Below are positions 17,123 through 25,070 of a stretch of DNA of 64,000 nt, piece by piece. Origin of the DNA: UBA2336 sp965227265 (GTDB taxonomy: Bacteria; Bacteroidota; Bacteroidia; Cytophagales; Cyclobacteriaceae); NCBI GenBank assembly GCA_965227265.1, contig OZ245738.1, forward strand, positions 496,001 through 560,000. The letters run 5' to 3'. The translations under genes were made by a program, and so were the position numbers. Under the pieces are notes generated by a model, which ran no database searches, was not told where the DNA came from, and was given only the letters and a program-made list of their open reading frames with translations. Position 1 is the stretch's first letter. Each line of letters begins with the position of its first letter.

Positions 17123-19048
17123 TTGGAAGATTCACTTTCCATATTAAAGAAGTACTGGAATCATTCCCAGTTCCGCACCCTTCAACCGGAGATTATTGAT
17201 TCCATTTTAAAATGCCATGATACGCTTGCACTATTGCCAACCGGTGGAGGTAAGTCAATTTGTTTTCAAGTACCGGGCTTGCAGCTTGAAGGATTGTGCA
17301 TTGTGATCTCACCGCTAATTGCATTGATGAAAGATCAGGTAGAAAACCTGAAAAATAAAGGGATTCATGCGGTAGCGGTTCATTCAGCCATGTCACGACA
17401 GGAGATTGACATCCATCTCAACAACTGTATTCATGGCGATGTTAAATTTTTGTATTTATCGCCTGAACGTTTACACACCGAGATTTTTATCGCGCGCGTA
17501 AAACAAATGAACGTCACGCTTATTGCGGTAGATGAAGCGCATTGCATCTCACAATGGGGTTATGACTTTCGGCCATCGTATTTAGAGATTGTTAAGCTTC
17601 GGGAATTGTTACCGGACGTGCAGATTATAGCATTAACGGCATCGGCTACACCGCAAGTTAAAGACGACATTGTTGATAAGCTTGCCTTCAAAAAAGGATA
17701 CAACATTTTCCAAAAAACCTTTGCCCGTGAAAACCTTTCTTTTGTAGTCCGTAAAACTGAGAACAAGGATCGCAAGCTTATGGAAGTGTTGCAAAAAGTT
17801 CAGGGTCCGGTCATTATATATTCGCGATCACGCAAGGGCACGCATGAACTTGCAGAGGCTTTAGAGAAGAAAGGCATAAGCTCCATTTATTATCATGCAG
17901 GATTGACCTTCGAACAACGCACCGATCATCAAGAGCAATGGATCAATAACAAAAAGCGCGTAATGGTCGCTACCAATGCCTTTGGGATGGGTATCGATAA
18001 ACCCGATGTGAGGATTGTTGCACATCTTGATCTTCCGGAGAATTTAGAATCCTATTATCAGGAGGCAGGTCGCGCTGGCCGTGATGGTAAGCAAGCATAT
18101 GCCGTAGTGATTTACCATGACTCAGACGTAACAAATCTGCAAACCAAAACAAAGCAATCACAGCCGTCCATCATTGTATTGAAGAAAACCTACCAAGCGC
18201 TCGCAAATTATTTTCAGCTTGCCTTAGGGAGCGGAGAAGGAGAGAGCTTTGATTTTGACCTGTATAATTTTTGTGATCGCTTTGGATTGCAACCTGCTAT
18301 CACGAATAGTGCCCTCCGTAAGCTTGAAGAAGAAGGGTTGATAGAATTCAACGAAAGTTTCTACAGCCCGTCAGTGATTCATATTTCAATTGATAAAGGA
18401 AGAATATATGAATTCCAGGTGGCCAATGAACAATTCGATCCGCTTATTAAAATGTTATTTCGACTGTATGGTGGTCAACTATTTAGTGATTTCACCAAAA
18501 TTTCTGAAGCGTATTTAGCAAAAGGCTTAAAGATAAAGACAAGTGAGTTGATTAAATCCTTAAAACACCTGAATGAGTTAAAGATCATTGATTATAAAGC
18601 AGCTAAAGAAAAACCTCAGATCACGTTTATCCTTCCACGACAAGATGCTGAAAAATTACCGGTTGATGTAAAGCGATTGGAAGAACGTAAGGTACTCATC
18701 GAATCCAAAATGAAAGCGATGAGTAATTTTGTGACTTCAACACATCGTTGCCGGATGCAATTAATTCAGGAATATTTTGGCGAAGAAACCTTTCAAACCT
18801 GTGGGAAATGTGATGTGTGCATTGAACAAAAGAAAAAAGAGAGCTCAACTCAGACTAAATCCTTACGGGATGAAATACTCACACTCGTGAAATCAAAGCT
18901 CTATACGATCGATCAGCTTGAAAAGCGTATTGCTCCAACCGATACGGAAATGTTTATTGACATTATTCGCGAAATGGTAGATGAAGGGGAACTTGAATAT
19001 GATAAAGTGTGGCGATTGAGGATTAAAACTCCAAAACTTAAGTATTGA
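17123..19048 (+). CDS. recQ: ATP-dependent DNA helicase RecQ
   Basis: 641 residues, starting at a TTG directly after the stop of the preceding gene; the family N-terminus (LKKYW...FRTLQPEII) supports it. Helicase motifs: LLPTGGGKS with Walker A at 41-45, SPLIALMKDQV, VDEAHCISQWGYDFRPSY, ALTASATPQV, FGMGIDKPDVR, and YYQEAGRAGRDG. The RecQ zinc module follows (C in HRCRMQLI, then TCGKCDVC). The C-terminal part (about 540-641) has no obvious HRDC domain but ends in a small helical region like those of Bacteroidota RecQ proteins. RecQ unwinds DNA in recombination and repair. It is convergent with recN with a 2-base gap. Confidence 0.95.
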   Translation: MEDSLSILKKYWNHSQFRTLQPEIIDSILKCHDTLALLPTGGGKSICFQVPGLQLEGLCIVISPLIALMKDQVENLKNKGIHAVAVHSAMSRQEIDIHLNNCIHGDVKFLYLSPERLHTEIFIARVKQMNVTLIAVDEAHCISQWGYDFRPSYLEIVKLRELLPDVQIIALTASATPQVKDDIVDKLAFKKGYNIFQKTFARENLSFVVRKTENKDRKLMEVLQKVQGPVIIYSRSRKGTHELAEALEKKGISSIYYHAGLTFEQRTDHQEQWINNKKRVMVATNAFGMGIDKPDVRIVAHLDLPENLESYYQEAGRAGRDGKQAYAVVIYHDSDVTNLQTKTKQSQPSIIVLKKTYQALANYFQLALGSGEGESFDFDLYNFCDRFGLQPAITNSALRKLEEEGLIEFNESFYSPSVIHISIDKGRIYEFQVANEQFDPLIKMLFRLYGGQLFSDFTKISEAYLAKGLKIKTSELIKSLKHLNELKIIDYKAAKEKPQITFILPRQDAEKLPVDVKRLEERKVLIESKMKAMSNFVTSTHRCRMQLIQEYFGEETFQTCGKCDVCIEQKKKESSTQTKSLRDEILTLVKSKLYTIDQLEKRIAPTDTEMFIDIIREMVDEGELEYDKVWRLRIKTPKLKY

Positions 19049-19050
19049 CG

Positions 19051-20703
19051 TTAATTCCGGATCAGTTCCTTCGCATTCTCAAGCGCAATTTTTGATGGCT
19101 TATCGCCCCCAATCATTTTTGCAATTTCTTCCACGCGTTCGTTTTGATTCAACTCTTTAATATTACTGATCGTTTTCTTAGATGAGCTGTCTTTAAAAAC
19201 AAAATAATGCGCATCTCCACGGGCAGCAATTTGAGGTAAGTGTGTAATGGTGATCAATTGGTGATGCTCAGCCATCGTTTTCATGAGTTCACCTAACTTG
19301 ATAGCAATCTCTCCTGAAATTCCACTATCGATCTCATCCAACACCAATGTCGGCATGGCTGTTTTTGCGGCCATCACATACTTGATGCAGAACATAAGTC
19401 GCGAAAACTCACCACCCGAAGCAACTTGTGCGAGAGGCCGTGGAGCAATTCCTTTGTTGGCGCTGAAAAGTATCTCAATACTATCTGCACCGTAAGATGC
19501 TGGCTCGATGTTGCCTTGCTCAATCTTCAAATTAGCATCGGGTATGCCGAGTTCTTTCAGCAGTTTTGTCAGGTCTTTTGATAACGGTTCAAAAGTTTTC
19601 TTACGCGCTGCAGTTAACTTTTTGGCAATGCTTAACATTTCTACTTCTGCATCTCGGTAAATCTTTTTCGCTTGCTCTAATGCTCCGTCAAGATTAGAAG
19701 TGATGTTCGCTTTACGCTGCAACTCTTCCTGTAAGATCAGCAAATCATTCACTCCGTTAGCCCGATGCTTTTTTAACAATCGGTATAAAAGATTGACACG
19801 CTCTTTTAAAAATTCTGCCCGTTCCGGATCAAACTCTACCGTATCCTGTTCTCTTTCAATTTCGCTGATGATATCGTCAACTTCAATCAGAACACTTTCG
19901 ACACGTTGTTTTAATGTTTCGTATTGATCTGAGTATCCTGAAATAATTTGAAGGTGCGATCTTGCTTCGGAAAGTAAGTTGCGTGCTGAAACTTCCGATC
20001 GGTTCAAAACTTCTATGGTTAAATTAAGCCGACTGGTAATGTCCTCAGCATGCTCCATGATCTTCAATCCGGATTCAATCTTCTCCTGCTCACCTTGTTC
20101 AAAGCTGGCCTTCACCAGTTCGTCTAACTGAAAGTTGATATACTCTGCTTCCTGCCGTAAAGTATCGGCTTCGCCAACCAGCGATTCATACTCTTTTTTA
20201 TGCTGAATGAATTTTTTCCAGGCTTCTGAATATTGATCCAACAGTTTTTGATTATCACCGTACGCATCAATCAATCGTAATTGAAAATCCTGATTGCTTA
20301 ATTGCAGGGTTTCGTGCTGCGAATGAACATCCATAAGCAGATTGCCCAGTTTCTTCATCACATCCAGTGTTACCGGAGTGTCATTTATAAAAGCACGTGA
20401 TTTTCCGCCTGGACTGATCTCCCTGCGAATTACAGTTGTATCGTCATAATCGAGATCTTCAGCTTTGAAAAAACTTTTCAGTTTATAAGATCCGATCTCA
20501 AAAACACCTTCTGTAACACATTTCTCATTCTCGTCCCACAGAACTTTTGTATCTGCGCGGTTTCCTTTTAATAAGCCGAGTGCGCCCAGCATAATAGATT
20601 TTCCCGCTCCGGTTTCACCCGTTACCACATTCAGACTTGCTGAAGGTTCAAGCTCCAGGTGTCGGATGAGGGCGTAATTCTTTATCGTAAGATGCTTCAG
20701 CAT
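19051..20703 (-). CDS. recN: DNA repair protein RecN
   Basis: 550 residues, an SMC-like ATPase. Walker A GETGAGKS at 29-36, long coiled-coil arms (about 160-360) around a central turn, the ABC signature ASGGEFSRLMF, Walker B LVLDEIDSGISGE, and the H-loop ITITHLPQIAA. RecN gathers at DNA double-strand breaks and helps homologous repair. Its ATG shares one base with the stop of the 74-residue gene before it (TGATG), so the two are translationally coupled. It is the last gene of the minus-strand run bamD-rpoZ-coaBC-porD-small gene-recN. Confidence 0.97.
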   Translation of the reverse strand: MLKHLTIKNYALIRHLELEPSASLNVVTGETGAGKSIMLGALGLLKGNRADTKVLWDENEKCVTEGVFEIGSYKLKSFFKAEDLDYDDTTVIRREISPGGKSRAFINDTPVTLDVMKKLGNLLMDVHSQHETLQLSNQDFQLRLIDAYGDNQKLLDQYSEAWKKFIQHKKEYESLVGEADTLRQEAEYINFQLDELVKASFEQGEQEKIESGLKIMEHAEDITSRLNLTIEVLNRSEVSARNLLSEARSHLQIISGYSDQYETLKQRVESVLIEVDDIISEIEREQDTVEFDPERAEFLKERVNLLYRLLKKHRANGVNDLLILQEELQRKANITSNLDGALEQAKKIYRDAEVEMLSIAKKLTAARKKTFEPLSKDLTKLLKELGIPDANLKIEQGNIEPASYGADSIEILFSANKGIAPRPLAQVASGGEFSRLMFCIKYVMAAKTAMPTLVLDEIDSGISGEIAIKLGELMKTMAEHHQLITITHLPQIAARGDAHYFVFKDSSSKKTISNIKELNQNERVEEIAKMIGGDKPSKIALENAKELIRN

Positions 20704-20927
20704 CAGTCGTTAATGTCTATAATGATCTCGTAAATATCGGGAATGGCTACTGTCAACTCTTGTCCCCGCATGTTCTTTACACGTAATGAAGGTTCGGCAA
20801 ACTTCAGCAATTCGGCCAACAAAACTGTATTATCGTTTAGAACAATATTAATTTTTTTACCCATAAATCCAGTCAATTGTTGGCGGATTTGAATCTGAGT
20901 ACTGAGTCGGAGAAGTCGTTTTTGCAT
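20703..20927 (-). CDS. Small conserved-looking protein, Sm-like fold candidate
   Basis: 74 residues, no family recognised with certainty. After about 20 basic helical residues (LRLSTQIQIRQQLTGF) comes GKKINIVLNDNT, then AELLKFAEPSLRVKN, and finally IPDIYEIIID. The alternation and turns look like the five-strand Sm/LSm barrel (short helix, strand with GKxIxIxLxDN, strand ending in L..F, strand L.V.N, last strand). An alternative start at the Met of MGKKIN would drop the helix. The stop overlaps the recN start by one base, and it follows the PorD-like gene by 37 bases. It could be RNA-binding or simply a beta-barrel scaffold. The gene call rests on tight packing and coupling; the fold call is inference. 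Confidence 0.65.
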   Translation of the reverse strand: MQKRLLRLSTQIQIRQQLTGFMGKKINIVLNDNTVLLAELLKFAEPSLRVKNMRGQELTVAIPDIYEIIIDIND

Positions 20928-20964
20928 GAACTGCTAAACAACCTACTGCGCAGTCAAAATCCAA

Positions 20965-21861
20965 TTAATTCTTGATCATTTTTGCGTACGTGCCCTGATT
21001 GGAAGGATCCATCGCAGTGATGAGATCGTATGCTTCTCTCCTTAGGGTAAGCTGCCCATCGGAAAAGATGTTCGCGAGTTCTTTCGATTTGGCATCAAAA
21101 AAAGAAATGATCAGAATAGCATTTGGGTTTATGTCTTTCGCTTTCCGAATACTTTTTAATCCTGTTAAGATAACTTGCCTGCTTTGATCCGGTGTTTTAT
21201 CGAATGCATCAAGCCCCAGGCGATGATAACTGTACAAGGTTCTGCGAACATCTACCATTTGTGGGTTCAACAAATTCTCAATTATCCAATAACGATTTCG
21301 AATACTTCCCAGAGACTGCCAGCCCGGACGATTAGCCGATTGAGCGTTGTTCACAACAGTAAGAGCCTTTTGAAAATAAGGTGTTCCGCCCAATTCGCTG
21401 AATGAATCATAGTCCAATCCGATTACCAGGTAGGCATAAAAGGCCAGCATCGAGGTGAGGTTGTTGGTAAAGGTGTTGTCGTTGTATTCCAATGGTTGGG
21501 ACTCAATATATTCAAACTCCCAATCGCGGTCTGCGAAATTTAACAACAAGCTGGTGTAATTTGAATTATATACAGGCCTTGCCGATTGCACCTGTACGGA
21601 AGCACTGAACACACCAATCGATGGCATGTCATTTATATTGATCAGGATGCTACAATTTATTTTTTCATACTGCTGAAAAACATCATTTGTCCATTTGCGC
21701 GAATTCAAAAATTGCTGAAATGCAGTTTTCATATCGCGGAAAACGTTACGTTCAGTCGTTTGAACTTTCGGACCAACGTTAATGGTTACGGTAGCCACCA
21801 ATTCCTGAGCAGATGCAGTCAGCGAACCGATTGCGAGCAATATGATTAATACTTTACGCAT
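20965..21861 (-). CDS. porD: DUF4835 family protein (PorD-like, T9SS-associated)
   Basis: 298 residues from the ATG at 21861, which gives a clean signal peptide (KVLIILLAIGSLTASAQ); it overlaps the end of coaBC by 8 bases. The start of the mature protein (ELVATVTINVGPKVQTTE), the NINDMPSIGVFSASVQVQSARPVY stretch (split here for length: NINDMPSIGVFSAS, VQVQSARPVY) and the C-terminal FFDAKSKELANIFSDG match the DUF4835 family, which sits between coaBC and recN in many Bacteroidota. The name PorD links it to type IX secretion and gliding; I give it from memory, so treat the symbol as tentative. A T9SS cargo protein is encoded at 24281-24985. Confidence 0.75.
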   Translation of the reverse strand: MRKVLIILLAIGSLTASAQELVATVTINVGPKVQTTERNVFRDMKTAFQQFLNSRKWTNDVFQQYEKINCSILININDMPSIGVFSASVQVQSARPVYNSNYTSLLLNFADRDWEFEYIESQPLEYNDNTFTNNLTSMLAFYAYLVIGLDYDSFSELGGTPYFQKALTVVNNAQSANRPGWQSLGSIRNRYWIIENLLNPQMVDVRRTLYSYHRLGLDAFDKTPDQSRQVILTGLKSIRKAKDINPNAILIISFFDAKSKELANIFSDGQLTLRREAYDLITAMDPSNQGTYAKMIKN

Positions 21862-23056
21862 GCACTTTAGTAAGGATGGCTGAGACAATATCGCGCGCCA
21901 CTTCTTTTTTACTTTTCAGATCAAATGATTGCACTGTTTTGCTGCGGTCAATCAGGGTAATTTTATTTGTATCGTGACCGAAACCAGCGCCATTATCATT
22001 TAAAGAGTTCAGCACGATTAAGTCAAAATTCTTTGACTCAAGTTTTTTCAATGCATTATTTTCTTCTTGTTCTGTCTCCAGGGCAAAGCCAACGATAAGC
22101 TGGCCATTGTGCTTCAGTTTGCCAAGCGAAGCCGCAATATCTTTCGTTTTGGTTAACTCAATGGTTAGTGTTTCATCTTTTTTCTTAATCTTCTGATCGG
22201 CTTTAACGGTAGGCTTGTAATCGGCCACAGCTGCAGCGAGTACGGCAATATCCGTTTTAGGAAAAACCGCTATACAAGCTTCGTACATTTCTTCGGCAGA
22301 CATTACATGCTTAACGCTCACATTGGGATGCGAAGTATGCAACGCGGTAGGTCCGCTTACCAACGTTACTGTAGCGCCAAGATTCGCCAGGGATTCGGCA
22401 ATGGCAAACCCCATCTTTCCACTGGAATGATTTCCAATAAATCTGACCGGATCGAGGGCTTCATGCGTAGGACCTGCCGTAACGAGCACATTTTTGCCTT
22501 TTAACGCATTGCTTCTTGCGAAGAAATCTTCCAGCTCAGTTATAATTTCTTCCGGTTCTGCCATTCTTCCTGTTCCTACCAGTCCGCTGGCGAGTTCACC
22601 ATAGGTTGGATCAACAATACGATTTCCAAATGAGGTTATTTTCTTCAGATTCTCCTGCGTAGCATCGTGCTGAAGCATGTCAAGATCCATTGCCGGAGCA
22701 AGGAATACCGGACAACGTGCCGATAAGTAAACAGCCATAAGCAGATTATCACATCGGCCTGTGGCCATTTTGGCAATTGTATTGGCGCTGGCGGGAGCAA
22801 TGATCATGGCATCGGCCCAAAGCCCGAGATCAACATGATTGTTCCATTGACCGCTTTCATCCTTAATAAATTCTGAAAGAACAGGATGTTTGGAAAGCGT
22901 AGAGAGGGTAAGGGGAGTGATGAATGTTTTTGCGGAATCAGTCATCACTACCTTTACTTCAGCGCCCGCCTTAACTAAAAGCCGCGTAAGTACCGCAGAT
23001 TTGTAGGCGGCAATACTGCCGGTAATACCCAGCACTATTTTTTTGCCCTGAAGCAT
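21854..23056 (-). CDS. coaBC: Bifunctional phosphopantothenoylcysteine decarboxylase/synthetase
   Basis: 400 residues. The N-terminal flavoprotein decarboxylase (CoaC, about 1-185) has GSIAAYKSA, the catalytic His74 in NNHVDLG, and PASANTIAKMATGRCDNLL. The C-terminal synthetase (CoaB, about 187-400) has VTAGPTHEALDPVRFIGN followed by HSSGKMGFAIA. Together they turn 4'-phosphopantothenate into 4'-phosphopantetheine on the path to coenzyme A. Odd point: in the CoaC active-site loop LASGLVGTGRM (155-165) the position of the E. coli catalytic Cys158 is Ser157, and no cysteine is nearby. It lies 8 bases after rpoZ and overlaps porD. Confidence 0.95.
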   Translation of the reverse strand: MLQGKKIVLGITGSIAAYKSAVLTRLLVKAGAEVKVVMTDSAKTFITPLTLSTLSKHPVLSEFIKDESGQWNNHVDLGLWADAMIIAPASANTIAKMATGRCDNLLMAVYLSARCPVFLAPAMDLDMLQHDATQENLKKITSFGNRIVDPTYGELASGLVGTGRMAEPEEIITELEDFFARSNALKGKNVLVTAGPTHEALDPVRFIGNHSSGKMGFAIAESLANLGATVTLVSGPTALHTSHPNVSVKHVMSAEEMYEACIAVFPKTDIAVLAAAVADYKPTVKADQKIKKKDETLTIELTKTKDIAASLGKLKHNGQLIVGFALETEQEENNALKKLESKNFDLIVLNSLNDNGAGFGHDTNKITLIDRSKTVQSFDLKSKKEVARDIVSAILTKVHA

Positions 23057-23064
23057 ATTGCTTA

Positions 23065-23388
23065 TTAAAGTTCCGGAGTGCTCTCGGTAACTTCTCTTCT
23101 TCTGTAGTTCAGCTTACCTTCTAAAAATTCTTCAGTTGCGGTAGAAGTAGATTTAGGCATGCGCTCGTAGAATTTAGAGATCTCGATTTGCTCACGGTTT
23201 TCAAAGACCTCTTCGAGGTTATCAACCGTTGTAGCAAACTCAGCCAGCTTGTTGTTAAGCTCTTCTTTAATGTTAGAAGCAATTTGCTTCGCACGTTTAG
23301 AGATCACCACTACCGATTCGTAAACATTACCGGTAGGTGCTGCCATTTTGTCGATATCGCGTGGAATAATTGAAGATTGAATAGCCAT
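23065..23388 (-). CDS. rpoZ: RNA polymerase omega subunit (Bacteroidota type)
   Basis: 107 residues. The core GNVYESVVVISKRAKQIA matches the conserved omega helix region that clamps the beta-prime C-terminus, and the segment before it (IIPRDIDKMA) is typical of the phylum. The C-terminal half is charged. Omega helps assemble core RNA polymerase. Its place between bamD (5-base gap) and coaBC (8-base gap) is the same order I know from other Bacteroidota. Confidence 0.88.
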   Translation of the reverse strand: MAIQSSIIPRDIDKMAAPTGNVYESVVVISKRAKQIASNIKEELNNKLAEFATTVDNLEEVFENREQIEISKFYERMPKSTSTATEEFLEGKLNYRRREVTESTPEL

Positions 23389-23393
23389 AATTT

Positions 23394-24206
23394 TTATGAA
23401 TTTGTAACTTTTAAGGTCGTTAATTTTGAATTGCTTTCTATATAATATCGTTCGGCATCTTTCAGGAACTTGCTTTCCGGATAGCGATCGACAAAGTTTT
23501 TATACGTCTGAACTACGTCAAGGTAGCGTTCGCGCTGCTTGGTAATCACACTTGCTTCTGCAAGTTCATATTTTGACTGGACTACCAGAAAATAGGATTC
23601 TTCCAGATATTTTGAGTCGGGAAAATTCCTTTGAAAATTATCCATCGAAACAATTGCTGCTTTGTACTGGCGCATTTTCACATATTGCCGTGCATTATCA
23701 AATCCTTTTTTCTCCAGTCTTTCCTGCACTGTATAGATTACTTCTATTGCCTGATCTTTAAACTTACTGTTAGGAAAGCGGTTCAAAAAATCCTGCATGG
23801 AAGTCATTGCCTCTATGCTTTCGGATTGATCTAATGTAGGCCCAGGAGAAGATCTATATAAGGAATATGCATACATAAACCGTGCTTCTTCAGAAAGTGT
23901 TCCCCGGCCGTACGTCTCATAGAAGGATTTGAACTGTTCGGCCGCAAGCAGGTAAAGTTTTTCGTAATACTGGCAATATGCGAGGTAGAACTGGACTTTC
24001 TCAGCCTCTGGCAAGCCCCTAACGATAGGTAAAATCTGCTCAAACAGGAGTGAGGTTCTATAATAATCCTTCTTGGCGTAATAGACCAATCCAGCCTCAT
24101 ATTTTACTCTCCAATCGGGGTTTTTCTCGACTCTTCTGAAATGGCTGCAGGAAGAAGCAGCTAAAAGTGCCAAAATCAATATAAAAACAACAGATACTCT
24201 CCGCAT
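23394..24206 (-). CDS. bamD: Outer-membrane assembly lipoprotein BamD
   Basis: 270 residues. The lipoprotein signal ends AASSCSHF, with lipobox Cys20. The mature part is a chain of about five TPR-like helix pairs, visible in AGLVYYAKKDYYRTSLLFEQ, FYLAYCQYYEKLYLLAAEQF, RFPNSKFKDQAIEVI, FQRNFPDSKYLEESYFLV and FVDRYPESKFLKDAERYYI. BamD works with BamA to insert beta-barrel proteins into the outer membrane. It is the first gene of the run to recN. A -7 box (TATATTTG) ends 7 bases before its ATG, so the whole run may be transcribed from an almost leaderless start. Confidence 0.93.
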   Translation of the reverse strand: MRRVSVVFILILALLAASSCSHFRRVEKNPDWRVKYEAGLVYYAKKDYYRTSLLFEQILPIVRGLPEAEKVQFYLAYCQYYEKLYLLAAEQFKSFYETYGRGTLSEEARFMYAYSLYRSSPGPTLDQSESIEAMTSMQDFLNRFPNSKFKDQAIEVIYTVQERLEKKGFDNARQYVKMRQYKAAIVSMDNFQRNFPDSKYLEESYFLVVQSKYELAEASVITKQRERYLDVVQTYKNFVDRYPESKFLKDAERYYIESNSKLTTLKVTNS

Positions 24207-24213
24207 AAGCCCG

Positions 24214-24221
24214 CAAATATA
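24214..24221 (-). promoter_or_regulatory. -7 promoter box (TATATTTG) for bamD
   Basis: Read on the minus strand it matches TAnnTTTG fully and is followed by C. Only 7 bases separate it from the bamD ATG, so transcription would begin at or within a few bases of the start codon. No good TTTG stands 19 bases upstream. Confidence 0.5.
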
Positions 24222-24280
24222 ATATAACCTTGGATAAGTCTGAAACGGAAAAAGTTTTCAGGAAAGGTGGAAAAAGAGGC

Positions 24281-24985
24281 TTATTTTTTCACCATTAGCT
24301 TGCGGGTGATCACACCCACGTTGTTTACATAGAGCGTATAGAAGTAAATGCCGGTATTTAGTGCGTCAGCCTCGATTTTCACACTGGTTTGGCTGGCAGC
24401 TAAGTCATAAACCGATAGCGCACTACCCAAGATGTTATGAATGACGATTTTGGCTTTTGCCCGCTCCTGATGAATGTTATAATCAATTCGTGCGTTGGTA
24501 ATAACCGGATTAGGGTAAACGTCATGAATCGTAATAAACTCTGAGGAGTAGATGTTGCTTTTCTCCCGTTTGCCTTCAACCATAAAATTTAAGTCAAACT
24601 GCGTGATTTCAGACGGGTTTGCCTTATTGTAAACCTGGTATTTTACGGAGCTGAAGCCTTCGGTAAGTCCGGCTTCCAATCCAACAGAAAAACTTTCGAA
24701 GGTTTCGCCAGGCTCAAGTCGAATGGTGTATGTGTCTGTGCGTTGTTCGAGGCAGTTATTATTCGGGCAGAAGAAATTTCGTTGAGAGCTGCCGATTTGG
24801 GTTTCGATTCTTTTCAGAATGAGCGTAATGGGTTTGTCGAACTTGTTTTTGATTTTGATGGGAGCCTGTATAATCTCGCCAACGGTGCCCATATAAGACT
24901 CTTCTAGGCCGACCACTTCGAAATTCTGTGCCGACAACCCTAGTCCAATCCAACAAAAACCTGCTACCAGTAAAAGTCTCCTCAT
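24281..24985 (-). CDS. Secreted protein with type IX sorting domain (type A)
   Basis: 234 residues from the ATG at 24985, which begins the signal peptide (RRLLLVAGFCWIGLGLSAQ); an open frame extends 27 codons further up without signal character. Residues about 20-150 form a beta-rich domain of unknown type with a CPNNNC pair. The last ~80 residues are a T9SS type A C-terminal domain: VYPNPVITNARIDYN, IHNILGSALSVYDL, GIYFYTLYVNN, and the end TRKLMVKK. This signal sends proteins across the outer membrane by type IX secretion, where it is cut off. It lies 85 bases after the OstA-like gene. Function unknown. Confidence 0.85.
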   Translation of the reverse strand: MRRLLLVAGFCWIGLGLSAQNFEVVGLEESYMGTVGEIIQAPIKIKNKFDKPITLILKRIETQIGSSQRNFFCPNNNCLEQRTDTYTIRLEPGETFESFSVGLEAGLTEGFSSVKYQVYNKANPSEITQFDLNFMVEGKREKSNIYSSEFITIHDVYPNPVITNARIDYNIHQERAKAKIVIHNILGSALSVYDLAASQTSVKIEADALNTGIYFYTLYVNNVGVITRKLMVKK

Positions 24986-25070
24986 GCACTCGTAGTTTTT
25001 ACAAAGTTTATTGAATTTCAGCCGTATTTCATAGAAAAAGCTGAAATTATTTGAGGGACGCAGCAATAAT

